Positions 9,230-18,831 of a DNA stretch of 48,995 nucleotides are shown here, piece after piece (position 1 is the first letter of the stretch; each line of letters opens with the position of its first letter). The notes below the pieces were generated by a model, which saw only the letters and a program-made list of their open reading frames with translations, had not been told where the DNA came from and did not search any database. The position numbers and the translations under genes were made by a program. Source of the DNA: Adonisia turfae CCMR0081 (GTDB lineage Bacteria > Cyanobacteriota > Cyanobacteriia > Phormidesmidales > Phormidesmidaceae); contig NZ_QXHD01000004.1 of the NCBI RefSeq assembly GCF_011009555.1, positions 7,244,883-7,293,877 on the forward strand, written 5' to 3'.

Positions 9230-10378
9230 CTACAATCCCAATGAGCGCGCAATAATGTTGCGCTGAATATCCGAGGTGCCCGCATAAATCACCCCGCCAA
9301 TGGCGTCCCGTAAATCTCGTTCCACCCCATACTCCGTGAGATAACCATTACCGCCATGGATCCGCACCGCATCTAACCCTGAGGCCACAAAACACTCGCT
9401 CAGATACAGTTTGAGCAATGCCGCCTCAAGCATGGCCGGTTGCCCGCGTTCTTTTAACCAAGCCACCTTATACAGCAACAGCCGCGCCGTCTCGAGGCGT
9501 AACTTCATATCAGCCACTCGATTCGACACGGACTGAAACTTACCAATGGGTTGACCATACTGCTCCCTCGCTTTGGCATACTCAACCGTCTTCTCTAACT
9601 GACGCTCCATGGTGCCTAGTTCGCTGGCCAGGTTAAAACAACGGTCATACTCCAGCGAACTATGGGAGAAACTAAACCCGGCTCCTTCCGGCCCCAAACG
9701 ATCTTCTTCGGGAACAAAACAGTCTTCAAAGAAAATCTCTCCAAAGGGCACTGTGCGTAGACCCATTTTCTCCTTGACTGGCCCCGTGGAGAAACCCGCC
9801 GCTGTCCGCTCCACCAGAAAAGCCGTCACCCCCCACTTGCCTAGACTCGGATCAATGGTGGCAAATACCAGGGCCAAATCACAGATAGGAGCACAGGTGA
9901 CAAACTTTTTACTGCCGTTGAGCATATAGCCCCCGTCACACTTTTGGGCATGGGTTTTTAGACTATAAACATCTGACCCAGCATTGGGTTCAGATAAGGC
10001 ATGCACACCGATCCATTCACCTCGACATAGTCGTGGCAAATATCGTTGCTTTTGGTCATCAGTCCCAAACTGCTGCAAAAGAATCTGCACCGTCCACATC
10101 TGGGCATTCAGACCCAGGGTAAGGCCATTATCTTCACAGCCATAGCCGAGGGCTTCCATCGCCAGCACCGCTGTCATAATGTCCAGGGCGGGCGATCCGC
10201 TATAGTCTTCCGGCATACACATGCCTTGAATACCAAACTCAGCACATTTTTTCCAGTTCTCCCAGGAAAATTTGCCATGGTAGTCGCGCTCAACCATGTC
10301 ACCATTGAGGTTCTTTTGCGCAAACTGAATGACACGATTCTTAAAAGCGAGTTGTTCGTCTGACCAGGAAAAATCCAT
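9230..10378 (-). CDS. Acyl-CoA-dehydrogenase-like prolyl-carrier oxidase (AnaB/PltE type)
   Basis: A 382-residue flavoprotein of the acyl-CoA dehydrogenase family, of normal length. Family motifs include ALSEPNAGSD (residues 127-136), GSKKFVT and the C-terminal GGNGYLTEYGVERDLRDA. The usual catalytic Glu in the C-terminal YEGT motif is Ala here (YAGTSDIQ). A Glu in SSLEYDR (about 243) occupies the place of the isovaleryl-CoA dehydrogenase base, the arrangement reported for prolyl-ACP oxidases such as AnaB. The predicted reaction is FAD-dependent oxidation of carrier-bound proline to a pyrroline, or on to pyrrole-2-carboxyl; the sequence does not decide which. It lies 30 bp after the cyclodeaminase gene and is immediately followed by the adenylase, so it is probably in one operon with them. 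Confidence 0.87.
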   Translation of the reverse strand: MDFSWSDEQLAFKNRVIQFAQKNLNGDMVERDYHGKFSWENWKKCAEFGIQGMCMPEDYSGSPALDIMTAVLAMEALGYGCEDNGLTLGLNAQMWTVQILLQQFGTDDQKQRYLPRLCRGEWIGVHALSEPNAGSDVYSLKTHAQKCDGGYMLNGSKKFVTCAPICDLALVFATIDPSLGKWGVTAFLVERTAAGFSTGPVKEKMGLRTVPFGEIFFEDCFVPEEDRLGPEGAGFSFSHSSLEYDRCFNLASELGTMERQLEKTVEYAKAREQYGQPIGKFQSVSNRVADMKLRLETARLLLYKVAWLKERGQPAMLEAALLKLYLSECFVASGLDAVRIHGGNGYLTEYGVERDLRDAIGGVIYAGTSDIQRNIIARSLGL

Positions 10379-10408
10379 GACAAATCTTGGGGGCGAGATG
10401 TGGGTAGA

Positions 10409-11515
10409 TTACAGGACAAAACTGTAGGGATTTTTGACCTCAGCGGTGGCGCTTTCTAGCTCAACTAAGGTACCGACCTGCAGCTCAGTTGCATAGTCCA
10501 GCAGCATATTCATGGCCACCTGATCCTCAAGGGCAAATCCGGTGGAATCAAAAACCGTGGTCTGTTGCTGATGGTGACGATACTGGGCTGGATGCTTGAC
10601 TACGTTAGATAGCTCAGCTCCAATCTGCTTCAGGTTCTTAAACTGTTGACATTCGCCTTCGCGAATGGCCTGATCTCGAAAATCAGGACACACAAAACTG
10701 CGCTCTAAAAGACTTAAGGGTACCTCAAACTTACCAGGAAAATCAGCCCCCACTGCGTTAACGTGCAGCCAGGGTTTCAGATTTTGATCGGGAAAGACCG
10801 GTCCATCATTCACATCCACGGACGTTGCTGTGCAGAGGATATCAGCTGCGGCAACAATATCAGCAACGTCTGCCTGGCAAATCTCTAAAGGGTTTAACCC
10901 CAAACATGCCACACGCTCAGCAAATGATTGACTCACGGCTGGATCGCTATCGAAAATGAGCACCTTCTTAAGATCAAAGCAGCGAGAGAGACCATGAAGT
11001 TGTGTAACGGCTTGGGCTCCAGCACCAATTAGGCCAAGGACTTGACTGTTGGATGAGGCTAGGAGTTGGGTTGCGATCGCAGATGCCGCTCCTGTCCTCA
11101 ACGCCGTCAGAAATGTACCATCGATCACCGCAGACAAATGCCCCGACGCCGGATCATAGGCAGAAACCGTGGAAAGGACCGTCGGTAGGTTATGCAAGCT
11201 CGGATTCTGGGGATGATATCCCACCGCTTTGACCACAATCTGACGATGCTTTTCGAATAGCGGCATCCATTCCACTAAACCCACATGGGGTTGCTCATAG
11301 CTGAACCCAGTACGCACGGGCACCACAGTTTTTGCAGGATCGAAGTATTCAAATGCCTGGGTGAGGCGAGTAATCGTCTCATCCATCAGGGCATCTAAAC
11401 CCACATACTCAACAATTCGTCGGGTATCCTCTACCGTGAGTATCAGCGTTTGTAACGGTGACTTAGAAACCACAACGACGTTATCAACCATGCTAGATTG
11501 CGCCAAAGAAACCAT
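10409..11515 (-). CDS. Ornithine cyclodeaminase family protein
   Basis: About 368 residues of the ornithine cyclodeaminase/mu-crystallin family. A nucleotide-binding motif (GLIGAGAQAVTQ) follows RTGAASAIAT, and STGFALEDQVA carries the Asp expected in the active site. The family converts L-ornithine to L-proline plus ammonia, or performs related imine reductions. As first gene of the NRPS cluster it could supply proline for the starter branch; this is an inference. The frame remains open to a TTG at 11533. ATG at 11515, with AGG at spacing 6, is preferred, and an ATG at 11491 is also possible. The preceding HupE-like gene ends 42-60 bp upstream on the same strand. Confidence 0.87.
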   Translation of the reverse strand: MVSLAQSSMVDNVVVVSKSPLQTLILTVEDTRRIVEYVGLDALMDETITRLTQAFEYFDPAKTVVPVRTGFSYEQPHVGLVEWMPLFEKHRQIVVKAVGYHPQNPSLHNLPTVLSTVSAYDPASGHLSAVIDGTFLTALRTGAASAIATQLLASSNSQVLGLIGAGAQAVTQLHGLSRCFDLKKVLIFDSDPAVSQSFAERVACLGLNPLEICQADVADIVAAADILCTATSVDVNDGPVFPDQNLKPWLHVNAVGADFPGKFEVPLSLLERSFVCPDFRDQAIREGECQQFKNLKQIGAELSNVVKHPAQYRHHQQQTTVFDSTGFALEDQVAMNMLLDYATELQVGTLVELESATAEVKNPYSFVL

Positions 11516-11574
11516 GGAAAACCTGTTTGCCAACTTACCATCTTAAAAAATGATGCTTCACCCCACTAGCCACC

Positions 11575-12798
11575 CTAAAACAGACCCTGTAGCACTGGTA
11601 AAACTCGAATATTGACATCAAACGCCCGTTCTATAAACCAATAGAGTGACATTACCCCCAGCATCGAAGCTCCTGTTTTCATGACAAAACTGGGATAAAA
11701 TTGTTGGTTTCGCAACAAATAGAGCACTGGAAAGACTACAGCAATAATCATCAATTGCCCAATTTCCACACCCAGGTTAAATCCAAACAAGGATAGGGCC
11801 GCGTTTTGACTGGTCACCCCTAATTCTGCCAGCACATCGGCAAATCCAAATCCATGGAATAACCCAAAGAGAAAAATGATTAACCATGAGCGTCCCCGAA
11901 AGATGGGATAAAAAATATCCACCGCAGCTAGACCAATGGACGCCGCAATAATAGACTCCACTATGCGAGAAGGCACCTGTACAATCTGTAATGTAGCCAG
12001 GCAGAGCGTAATACTGTGGGCAATCGTAAAGGCCGTAGCAATCTTGATAATGTACACAAACGCAGTTGAAAACTTGCCCACTGGCTGCCACATTGAATCG
12101 TCTCGTCGCCTCAACACCGATGGCAGCAATAAAGCAACTAAAAAGAGAACATGGTCAATACCTTCTACGATATGTATTACCCCAAGATGAACGACCGCCG
12201 AAAAGCCCTGCCACAGACTACCGGATGTTAGATCTAACGTCTGAGTCTGCCCCGGTTGTCTAAATATCATTAGCGGCGTAGACTCATTTTGGAAGGTTCC
12301 AGTCATCCAGTTTTCTTCCACCAGCAACATATTTGTATGCTGCGGTAATTGCTCTAGAATCACATCGTAGGTAACATCAATAGCCTCAGGCGTAGTCTGA
12401 AAACCCTCTAAGGTATACTCAAGCGTCAGAAACTGGGCAAATGTGGTGTTCAAGAATCCATACTCTTGGAATGTAAGATTACATGCCAGAGGAGAACAGT
12501 CAAGGGTTAGATATTCATCTACATAGGCTCTAATCTGCTCTATATGAGGTTCAATATCTCCTCTACGAACCTTCTTTTTACTAGCAAGCCCCAGCTCAAG
12601 TACCTCATCTAATTCTTTAACGGGCATTTCTACCCGTGTCGAGACAGCATCTTCCCTAATTTGAAAGTAGACATAGCTTTGCCCTAAATTATGTGCTGAC
12701 GCACTCGGCAATAAAGATGAGCTAACAACACACAACAAACAGGCCAAAGTAGCCAGTAAAACTCTGGCTGCGGTAGATCGCATCAGCTTACCAAGCAT
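11575..12798 (-). CDS. HupE/UreJ-type membrane protein
   Basis: A 407-residue membrane protein. A signal-like hydrophobic N-terminus (about 1-36) is followed by an extracytoplasmic domain to about residue 195. The C-terminal half has several membrane helices and the HupE/UreJ signatures: GIDHVLFLVALLL, AHSITLCLA, ESIIAASI and LFGLFHGFGFADVL. HupE/UreJ relatives are linked to nickel or other metal movement, but the role of this long two-part subfamily is not established. It is co-directional with the NRPS genes and could be the first gene of that transcript, though nothing in it indicates a role in peptide synthesis. Confidence 0.85.
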   Translation of the reverse strand: MLGKLMRSTAARVLLATLACLLCVVSSSLLPSASAHNLGQSYVYFQIREDAVSTRVEMPVKELDEVLELGLASKKKVRRGDIEPHIEQIRAYVDEYLTLDCSPLACNLTFQEYGFLNTTFAQFLTLEYTLEGFQTTPEAIDVTYDVILEQLPQHTNMLLVEENWMTGTFQNESTPLMIFRQPGQTQTLDLTSGSLWQGFSAVVHLGVIHIVEGIDHVLFLVALLLPSVLRRRDDSMWQPVGKFSTAFVYIIKIATAFTIAHSITLCLATLQIVQVPSRIVESIIAASIGLAAVDIFYPIFRGRSWLIIFLFGLFHGFGFADVLAELGVTSQNAALSLFGFNLGVEIGQLMIIAVVFPVLYLLRNQQFYPSFVMKTGASMLGVMSLYWFIERAFDVNIRVLPVLQGLF

Positions 12799-13484
12799 GA
12801 CTCTTGCTAGGTCAAAATGACCTCTCCTTAAAATATCTCGTGAATATGAAAAAACACTGAATTCTGTCTTAAACCTAACTAATTCCCAAACCTCAACTAA
12901 TCAGAGACCAGTTAATGTCTGGAATCTCCACACAAGTCCCGCTTAGTGCTTCCCCAAGAACTATACATTAGATTTACTGTTCTCAAAACATCATAGATAT
13001 AGACCGTTATTCCGATAGTCCAACAAATCAAAGATTTTCTATGGATAGTACGGAAAGGTATGAAAACTGGTTTTAAAGCTCACATAAACTTTATTTGAAG
13101 TTAACATGAAGATAATGGTGTCACCATACAGTAACTATTCCAACAGTTCAAAACAGTTTTTATGAATATATTGTGAGATTATTCTTGTAGTCAGCAAAAC
13201 AGACAGTATATAAGTCTTATGGTCAACAGTAATAGTCTAAATCTAAACAAGCTTTAGGCAATAAAGCATGAGGCGAAAGTCCTAAGTGTTAGGGTGGGTC
13301 TTTAGCCCTATGGAAGAAATTGCCAGGAATCTCAAAACATTACGTTAAGACATATTGGAATTATTTCGAAACATATTGAAATATTGAGTTATTTCTTCCG
13401 CGTCAATGTCTGCCTTGTGTAATATAAGACGCTTGCAAGAGCCAATAGTCAGTTTTATAGAGCTTTGTCAAAGGCACGGAGGCG
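12799..13484. other. Intergenic region, 686 bp
   Basis: No convincing gene on either strand. The DNA is AT-rich. Around 13270-13312 two short alternative hairpins are visible: CCTAA/TTAGG with a 3-base loop, and TAGGG/CCCTA. I see no known riboswitch or tRNA. The region downstream of the GAF gene shows no recognisable remnant of an output domain. Confidence 0.6.
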
Positions 13485-16400
13485 TCACTGCTTGGACAAA
13501 TTCTCTCTCAGAATCTGCTCCTGTTGTCGTACGGCAGCCAATAGCTCTGCGTTCTGAATGATCATTCCCACCTGATTATTAAAGATATAGAGACACTTTT
13601 GATCGCTATCATCAAAACTAGTTCGATACAATTCTGGCACGGGTTGGTCGTACACCAGCGGCAACTCAGGATAGTGCCCTGCTTTCTGTTTATTAATCAG
13701 CTGGGTCACACCAATCAACTCACCGTCTTGATTAAGAATCGGCATACAAAGTAGACTACAGGTGCGATAGCCGCTGCTAGCGTCAGTATTCCTTGCTCGT
13801 TCAGAGGCCGGATGGTCGTACAGGTCAAAGGGAATGTTTAAGGGGTCACGGCTTTTAGCCACTTCTCCTGCAAATCCTTCACCGATCTGGAGTCGAATTT
13901 CTTCCACCTGACCATTATCAAACTGGATGCGGCTCCAGAGTTCATTGCGATCGCAATCCAACAACCACAAGGTGCCCCGATCTGCACTCATTAGTTCTTT
14001 AGCCGCATCAATAATTCGTCCCAATATCTCCTCTGGTTCAGCTGTATTAAAATCGCAGGAACGTACCGCCCCCATCAACGTGGCCGCCACCCGCTGCCCC
14101 CGCGATGTCTTATGGTACGAAAAGAAGCTCTCTAAAATAATCTGAATAGCAGCGGAGCTAGCATTAACAGTTTCAATATCTTCGGCAGTAAACCCCTGAC
14201 GATCAATGCGCTCTTCTAAGGGTAAATCTGGGTTCAAATAGGGCAACAATTTGTTCAAGAGCTGCACCACGGCAATCAACTCACCCCGATGATTGATCAA
14301 GGGTAAAGATAACAACGTGTACGTTCGATAGCCTATTTTTAGCTCTTGCTCTTGGGCAAACGCTGAACGTGGGTCGCCATAAAAGTCGTAGGGGATATTA
14401 ATCATTCGATGGTGGGCTGCAACCTCTCCTACAATGCCCTGGTTGAGAGGCACCCGAATTTCCAAATCATTGGCTTCGCTATCGGTTTCTGCCACAATGG
14501 ACCAAAATTCCTGACGGTCGGAGTCAAACAGAAAAATGGTCGTCCGATCGGCTCCCAACGACTGGCCCAATTTAAGGGTAATAGAACGCAGGGTGGTGTC
14601 TAAAATCTCATCGAAACCCTGTTTGTCCATGACCTGATTTAACAATTCCAGGGTTCTGCTGACAACATTACGAGGATAGGCCGACTGACGTTCAAGTTCG
14701 TTAAAATACTGAACATTTTGCAGGGCAATACCCACCTGGGTATTAAAGACCTCCATATGTTGTTGGCTAGTAATGTCAAAACTGGCCTGAAAACAGGCGG
14801 GGGGCTCAGGCCAGGTACTGGGATCGTAAGGAGGGAAATCACCCTGGCGGCGTTTATTGATCAGTTGGGTGACGCCGAGGAGCTGGCCGTTGCGATCACA
14901 CACCGGCATACACAGCAAACTACAGGTACGATAGCCCGTCCGCCGATCCGTCAACTTAGCCCGCTCAGACTGAGGATGGTCATATAGGTCAAAGCTAATA
15001 TTTAAAGGTTCTCCCGTTTGCGCCACCATTCCTGCATAGCCCTGACCAATGGGAATGCGGATTTCTTTGACCTCACCATTTTCAAAGGGAATATTCGACC
15101 AAAGTTCTTGACTTTCAGGGTCAACCAACCACAGAGTCACCCGATCAGCATTCATCAATCGCTTGGCTGCATCAATCACCCGCCCAATAATTTCATCAGG
15201 ATTGAGACTACTCTGGGACACGGATGTTGTCGCTTCCGTCAGGGCCTCAGATGTCTGTATGCGCTGGGTAAGACGATAACAGTAATGACACTGTTCTAAA
15301 ATCCGCTGAATCGGTTCAGCATAGTCCCTTAATTGCACCTGATCTTCTTGGTTAAAGCCCACCAAATCAACGCGTTCTTCTAAGGGGGCGGTTGGATTAT
15401 GGGAGAGTTTGAGCTTATTCACTAAATGAACAAACGCGATCAAATGCCCTTGAGATTGAGGCAAAGAAAAAAATAAATCATTATACGTAATATAGTTCTC
15501 GGCTTCACGAGCAGACCCTTGAGTAGCTTGAATAAACTGTTGAAATTCTGTCAGCTGGCCTGCACTCGCCTCATTGGTCAAAATCTTAATTGTAGGGTAT
15601 TTGATATCACCGCTATTGGCTTCAATGGACCACAGCTCATTTTTCTCTGGATCAATGAAGAATATTGTCGTGCGGTCGGCACTCAACAACACACTCATTT
15701 TCAAGGTAATATCACTCAAAATCTCATTAAGGATATAGTCAAACCCCTTACCCTCCATGACATTGAGCATGGACAAAAGTTTTTGCTCTTGTTTAGAAAC
15801 AGTTTTCATAAACTCCTCGTAAACGTTAGACAAAACCCGTTGCACCCATTGGTTATTAAAGACCGTGGCATAAATCCGATTGTAAACACGCAGTTGTTCG
15901 CCCCGTTTTACCACCAGTCCTGCTAGCTGTAGCTCTAACTGTTCACCACTGTCATCGGCAGAGACATACCGATCTTTGAGAATCCGCTCATACAGCTGTA
16001 ATAACGGTCCCGTTCGTTTCTCAATATTTAGCAAGCGATCGCGAATTGTCTTTAAATGGGGTGGCTCATCCTGAACTTCCCAGTTATCTAAAACGCGAGC
16101 TTCCACCAAAACTTCCACATAGCGCCGTTCTTGCCCTGCCGTAATCGGCTCATTCTCAGCCGTAATGACCTGACATAGCTTCTGAGTCAATAACGGCTGT
16201 CCCCCCGTCCAGTTCAAAATACATTTCAGCACCACCTCTGGACGTTCAGCATTAACCAATCCTTTGGCCAGGGTGCGGGCTTCTTGAAACGTAAACCCAT
16301 GCAGATCAATAGCCCGTCCCACATTAAAGGGGGTGCAATACTTATCTGTAATCAAATCAGAGGGTGTCGTGACCCCCAACAGCGCAAACGTTAGCTGCCC

Positions 16401-16883
16401 CGAATCGAGACAAGAACGAATACAGGCAAAAAAATCATCGGTCTCAAACGGCAAGCGCCGCATGCTGTCAATCTCATCAATAAAGATAACAATTGGCTGG
16501 GTAACATTATCTAACAATATCTGTTCTATAAACTCGTTGAGTATCTTTACCGGTGATAGATAGTCATACTCTTTTAACCACTGACGCAGATTGACAGGCA
16601 GGTCAAAACTGGTCACTAAACGCCGCATAATACCGGCATACCACTGTTGAGCCGTAATATCTCGACTACCAATCTTGTTCAGATCAATGGCCACACAGGC
16701 AACACCAACCTGTTGCAAACGATAAAGTGTACGCACCCGCAGACTGGTCTTCCCCATTTGGCGAGAGTTAAACACATAACACAGCTCGCCCGCTTTCAAT
16801 GCTTGATAAAGCGCCTCATCTGCTTCCCGCACGATATAGCTTGGAGCATCCAGAGGTAAATGTCCTCCAACCTTATATTTCAT
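13485..16883 (-). CDS. AAA-like ATPase with four GAF domains
   Basis: A 1132-residue cytoplasmic signalling protein. The N-terminal 330 residues form an AAA-like (AAA_35) domain with Walker A SRQMGKTS (40-47) and Walker B FIDEID. Four GAF-like sensor domains follow, at about 375-530, 560-735, 755-925 and 945-1115. They form two related pairs: domains 1 and 3 share FDxIL...GADRTTIF, and domains 2 and 4 share EIxGRxIDAAK...LYDHP...GYRTCSLLCMP, so the pair looks duplicated. The protein ends with a short helix (EQILRENLSKQ) of the kind that usually leads into a kinase or cyclase, but no output domain is present. It lies 82 bp downstream of the TIR/AAA gene on the same strand, probably in one operon. 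The ligand is unknown. Confidence 0.88.
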   Translation of the reverse strand: MKYKVGGHLPLDAPSYIVREADEALYQALKAGELCYVFNSRQMGKTSLRVRTLYRLQQVGVACVAIDLNKIGSRDITAQQWYAGIMRRLVTSFDLPVNLRQWLKEYDYLSPVKILNEFIEQILLDNVTQPIVIFIDEIDSMRRLPFETDDFFACIRSCLDSGQLTFALLGVTTPSDLITDKYCTPFNVGRAIDLHGFTFQEARTLAKGLVNAERPEVVLKCILNWTGGQPLLTQKLCQVITAENEPITAGQERRYVEVLVEARVLDNWEVQDEPPHLKTIRDRLLNIEKRTGPLLQLYERILKDRYVSADDSGEQLELQLAGLVVKRGEQLRVYNRIYATVFNNQWVQRVLSNVYEEFMKTVSKQEQKLLSMLNVMEGKGFDYILNEILSDITLKMSVLLSADRTTIFFIDPEKNELWSIEANSGDIKYPTIKILTNEASAGQLTEFQQFIQATQGSAREAENYITYNDLFFSLPQSQGHLIAFVHLVNKLKLSHNPTAPLEERVDLVGFNQEDQVQLRDYAEPIQRILEQCHYCYRLTQRIQTSEALTEATTSVSQSSLNPDEIIGRVIDAAKRLMNADRVTLWLVDPESQELWSNIPFENGEVKEIRIPIGQGYAGMVAQTGEPLNISFDLYDHPQSERAKLTDRRTGYRTCSLLCMPVCDRNGQLLGVTQLINKRRQGDFPPYDPSTWPEPPACFQASFDITSQQHMEVFNTQVGIALQNVQYFNELERQSAYPRNVVSRTLELLNQVMDKQGFDEILDTTLRSITLKLGQSLGADRTTIFLFDSDRQEFWSIVAETDSEANDLEIRVPLNQGIVGEVAAHHRMINIPYDFYGDPRSAFAQEQELKIGYRTYTLLSLPLINHRGELIAVVQLLNKLLPYLNPDLPLEERIDRQGFTAEDIETVNASSAAIQIILESFFSYHKTSRGQRVAATLMGAVRSCDFNTAEPEEILGRIIDAAKELMSADRGTLWLLDCDRNELWSRIQFDNGQVEEIRLQIGEGFAGEVAKSRDPLNIPFDLYDHPASERARNTDASSGYRTCSLLCMPILNQDGELIGVTQLINKQKAGHYPELPLVYDQPVPELYRTSFDDSDQKCLYIFNNQVGMIIQNAELLAAVRQQEQILRENLSKQ

Positions 16884-16965
16884 ACCTATATCACCCCCTC
16901 ATTTACACACAAGCCTGTCATCTCTTTGATCACAGCTTCAGACCATTCCCTCTAGATAATCCCCT

Positions 16966-18831
16966 TTAGACAATCACCTTCAAACGGCCACTAAAGTACT
17001 GACGATACAATTCAAAGCGAGGAACAACGCCATTGCCTTCCAGTTTTACTAATCCAAGACTGTGAAGCTTGAAAGCACATTCCGATTCCAGACAAACGGG
17101 TTCATGTCGAACCAGCACCTGGCTAAATGAATTAGCCAGAACAGAATTACGATGTAAAACCCACAAATGGCGGCGCAGATGGTCACCATAAATGCCAGAT
17201 TCTGTTGGCGCACTTTCTAGAAGCTGCTTCCAGGTGAGGCGCTTTTGAGCAATGTGATAAAACGCAAATCTCACAAGATATGGATGACCACCAATCAACG
17301 TCATCAGCTGTTCAAGCTGCTCAGCTGTCCAATTCAATCCGTGACGACAGGCCAGATCGGTCACCTGGTCTAGATTAAAATCCTGCAGTTCAATGGGCAG
17401 ACCGACGTTAAACGGCGACTGGTTAATATCCAGAGGAATATAGCCCTCCGTCGAGTGCACCACCACTAACCGTAATTTTTCCCAAAGACTGCTGCCTGCC
17501 ATGCCATAACCCGCTTCTTCATACCAGGCCCGCAATAGTCCAAAAAAGTCATCTACAATATTGGCATAATGAAACACCCGATCAACCTCATCCATCCCCA
17601 ACACCAGAGGTGTGGTAATTTCAGGCAGCAGATAGTCCTCAAAATAAGCCGTACAGTTATCCTTACTGCCATAGGTATCCGTCCAAAAATCCTCTAGCCG
17701 AGGCGGAAGATTTAGTTTGCGAGCCACACGCACACATAGCCAGCGCAGCACCTTATCAAGGCTATTGAAAATCTCCTGGTCCGCATGCTGAAAGCTAAGG
17801 GGAATCGTTTGATATCCCTGCTCGCGCGCTTTAGACAAAATCCGAGCCATCAGAGATGTCTTACCCATCTGGCGTGGGGCCTTAATGCGAATCAGAGCCC
17901 CTGGTTTGAAAATTTCTTCATAACACAGCACGTCTTGAGGATTGCGTTCAATGTAAAAGGCAGAAGCCAGGCGTACTTGCCCCCTGGGTAGCTCTGGATC
18001 TGCAACAGGCCGTGGGGCAGGCAGAGAGGATTCAGACCGCTCTACATCAGCAGAACATAATGATGGACTTTCAATTGTTTTTTCTGTAGAGCTAACCTTA
18101 GCAGTACCCACTATGGGCGGTTTGCCAACCTGAATAATTTGTACGAGATCTCGAACCAGTCGTTGCTCATCGTTGGGCTTCACCCAGCTATACTGTCGAG
18201 CCTGCGCTAGATAATTACGCAGGTCATGATTTAAAGGAAATGGTGACTCTGTACATACATGCAGCACTAACAACCACGGTTTATGGCTGTAGTAACTAAC
18301 ATGATGGTCCCAAATGCGTTGCAAAATCTCAATGACCATCTCACTCATCGCCATTTGAGATGACAACACCAAAATAAAGTGGCTGCAGCAGATCAGCTTT
18401 GCCTCCAGCTGGCTAGCCCAGCTACCGCCTGTACTGGATACCGTATCTAAATTAGCTGAAAAAGAATGGCCTACTGGTTGAACCGCCCGGCTTAAAATCT
18501 CAGCGATCTGAGCATCTGGCGTTTGTTGTCGATAAATAATGGCAATCTGTTTCTGTTGTTTAATTGCCCGTTCAACACATCCTTTCAGGCGTTTTTTAGT
18601 AATCTTTTCCCCTAAAACATCGGAGAGTTTATGCCAAAGTCGATAGCCGACAGACTTCTCAATGTATTCTGCCTTAAACGGATAAATTTCCTCATAGGTT
18701 TTTCCATGCCACGAACCCAGAAAAACCTGACGTTCTAGGTCATTAAGTCGTTTTTCTGTCTTGGCATAGACTAATCGATCAACAAATTCCAAGGCTGCAT
18801 CTGCATCCATAGCAAAATCGCTGCTGAGCAT
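16966..18831 (-). CDS. HTH-TIR-like-AAA signalling/conflict protein
   Basis: A 621-residue protein. Residues 1-95 match the vWA-MoxR-associated N-terminal helix-turn-helix (FVDRLVYAKTEKRLNDLE, KTYEEI, VGYRLWHKLSDVLGEKI). Residues about 95-245 look like a TIR-type alpha/beta domain (KQIAIIYR, FILVLSSQMAMSEMVIEIL); whether it is an active NADase cannot be told from sequence alone. Residues about 280-600 form an AAA_35-type ATPase with Walker A PRQMGKTSL near 320 and the acidic VLGMDEVD. This layout, followed by a second AAA-like protein, is typical of cyanobacterial multi-component signalling or defence-like systems. The start is ATG at 18831; an internal ATG seven codons later is also possible. 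Confidence 0.85.
   Translation of the reverse strand: MLSSDFAMDADAALEFVDRLVYAKTEKRLNDLERQVFLGSWHGKTYEEIYPFKAEYIEKSVGYRLWHKLSDVLGEKITKKRLKGCVERAIKQQKQIAIIYRQQTPDAQIAEILSRAVQPVGHSFSANLDTVSSTGGSWASQLEAKLICCSHFILVLSSQMAMSEMVIEILQRIWDHHVSYYSHKPWLLVLHVCTESPFPLNHDLRNYLAQARQYSWVKPNDEQRLVRDLVQIIQVGKPPIVGTAKVSSTEKTIESPSLCSADVERSESSLPAPRPVADPELPRGQVRLASAFYIERNPQDVLCYEEIFKPGALIRIKAPRQMGKTSLMARILSKAREQGYQTIPLSFQHADQEIFNSLDKVLRWLCVRVARKLNLPPRLEDFWTDTYGSKDNCTAYFEDYLLPEITTPLVLGMDEVDRVFHYANIVDDFFGLLRAWYEEAGYGMAGSSLWEKLRLVVVHSTEGYIPLDINQSPFNVGLPIELQDFNLDQVTDLACRHGLNWTAEQLEQLMTLIGGHPYLVRFAFYHIAQKRLTWKQLLESAPTESGIYGDHLRRHLWVLHRNSVLANSFSQVLVRHEPVCLESECAFKLHSLGLVKLEGNGVVPRFELYRQYFSGRLKVIV

Noticed and set aside
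13262..13320. Possible riboswitch or small RNA with paired CCTAA/TTAGG and TAGGG/CCCTA
   Set aside because: The stems are short and mutually exclusive, no known consensus is matched, and no gene lies directly downstream in the right orientation.
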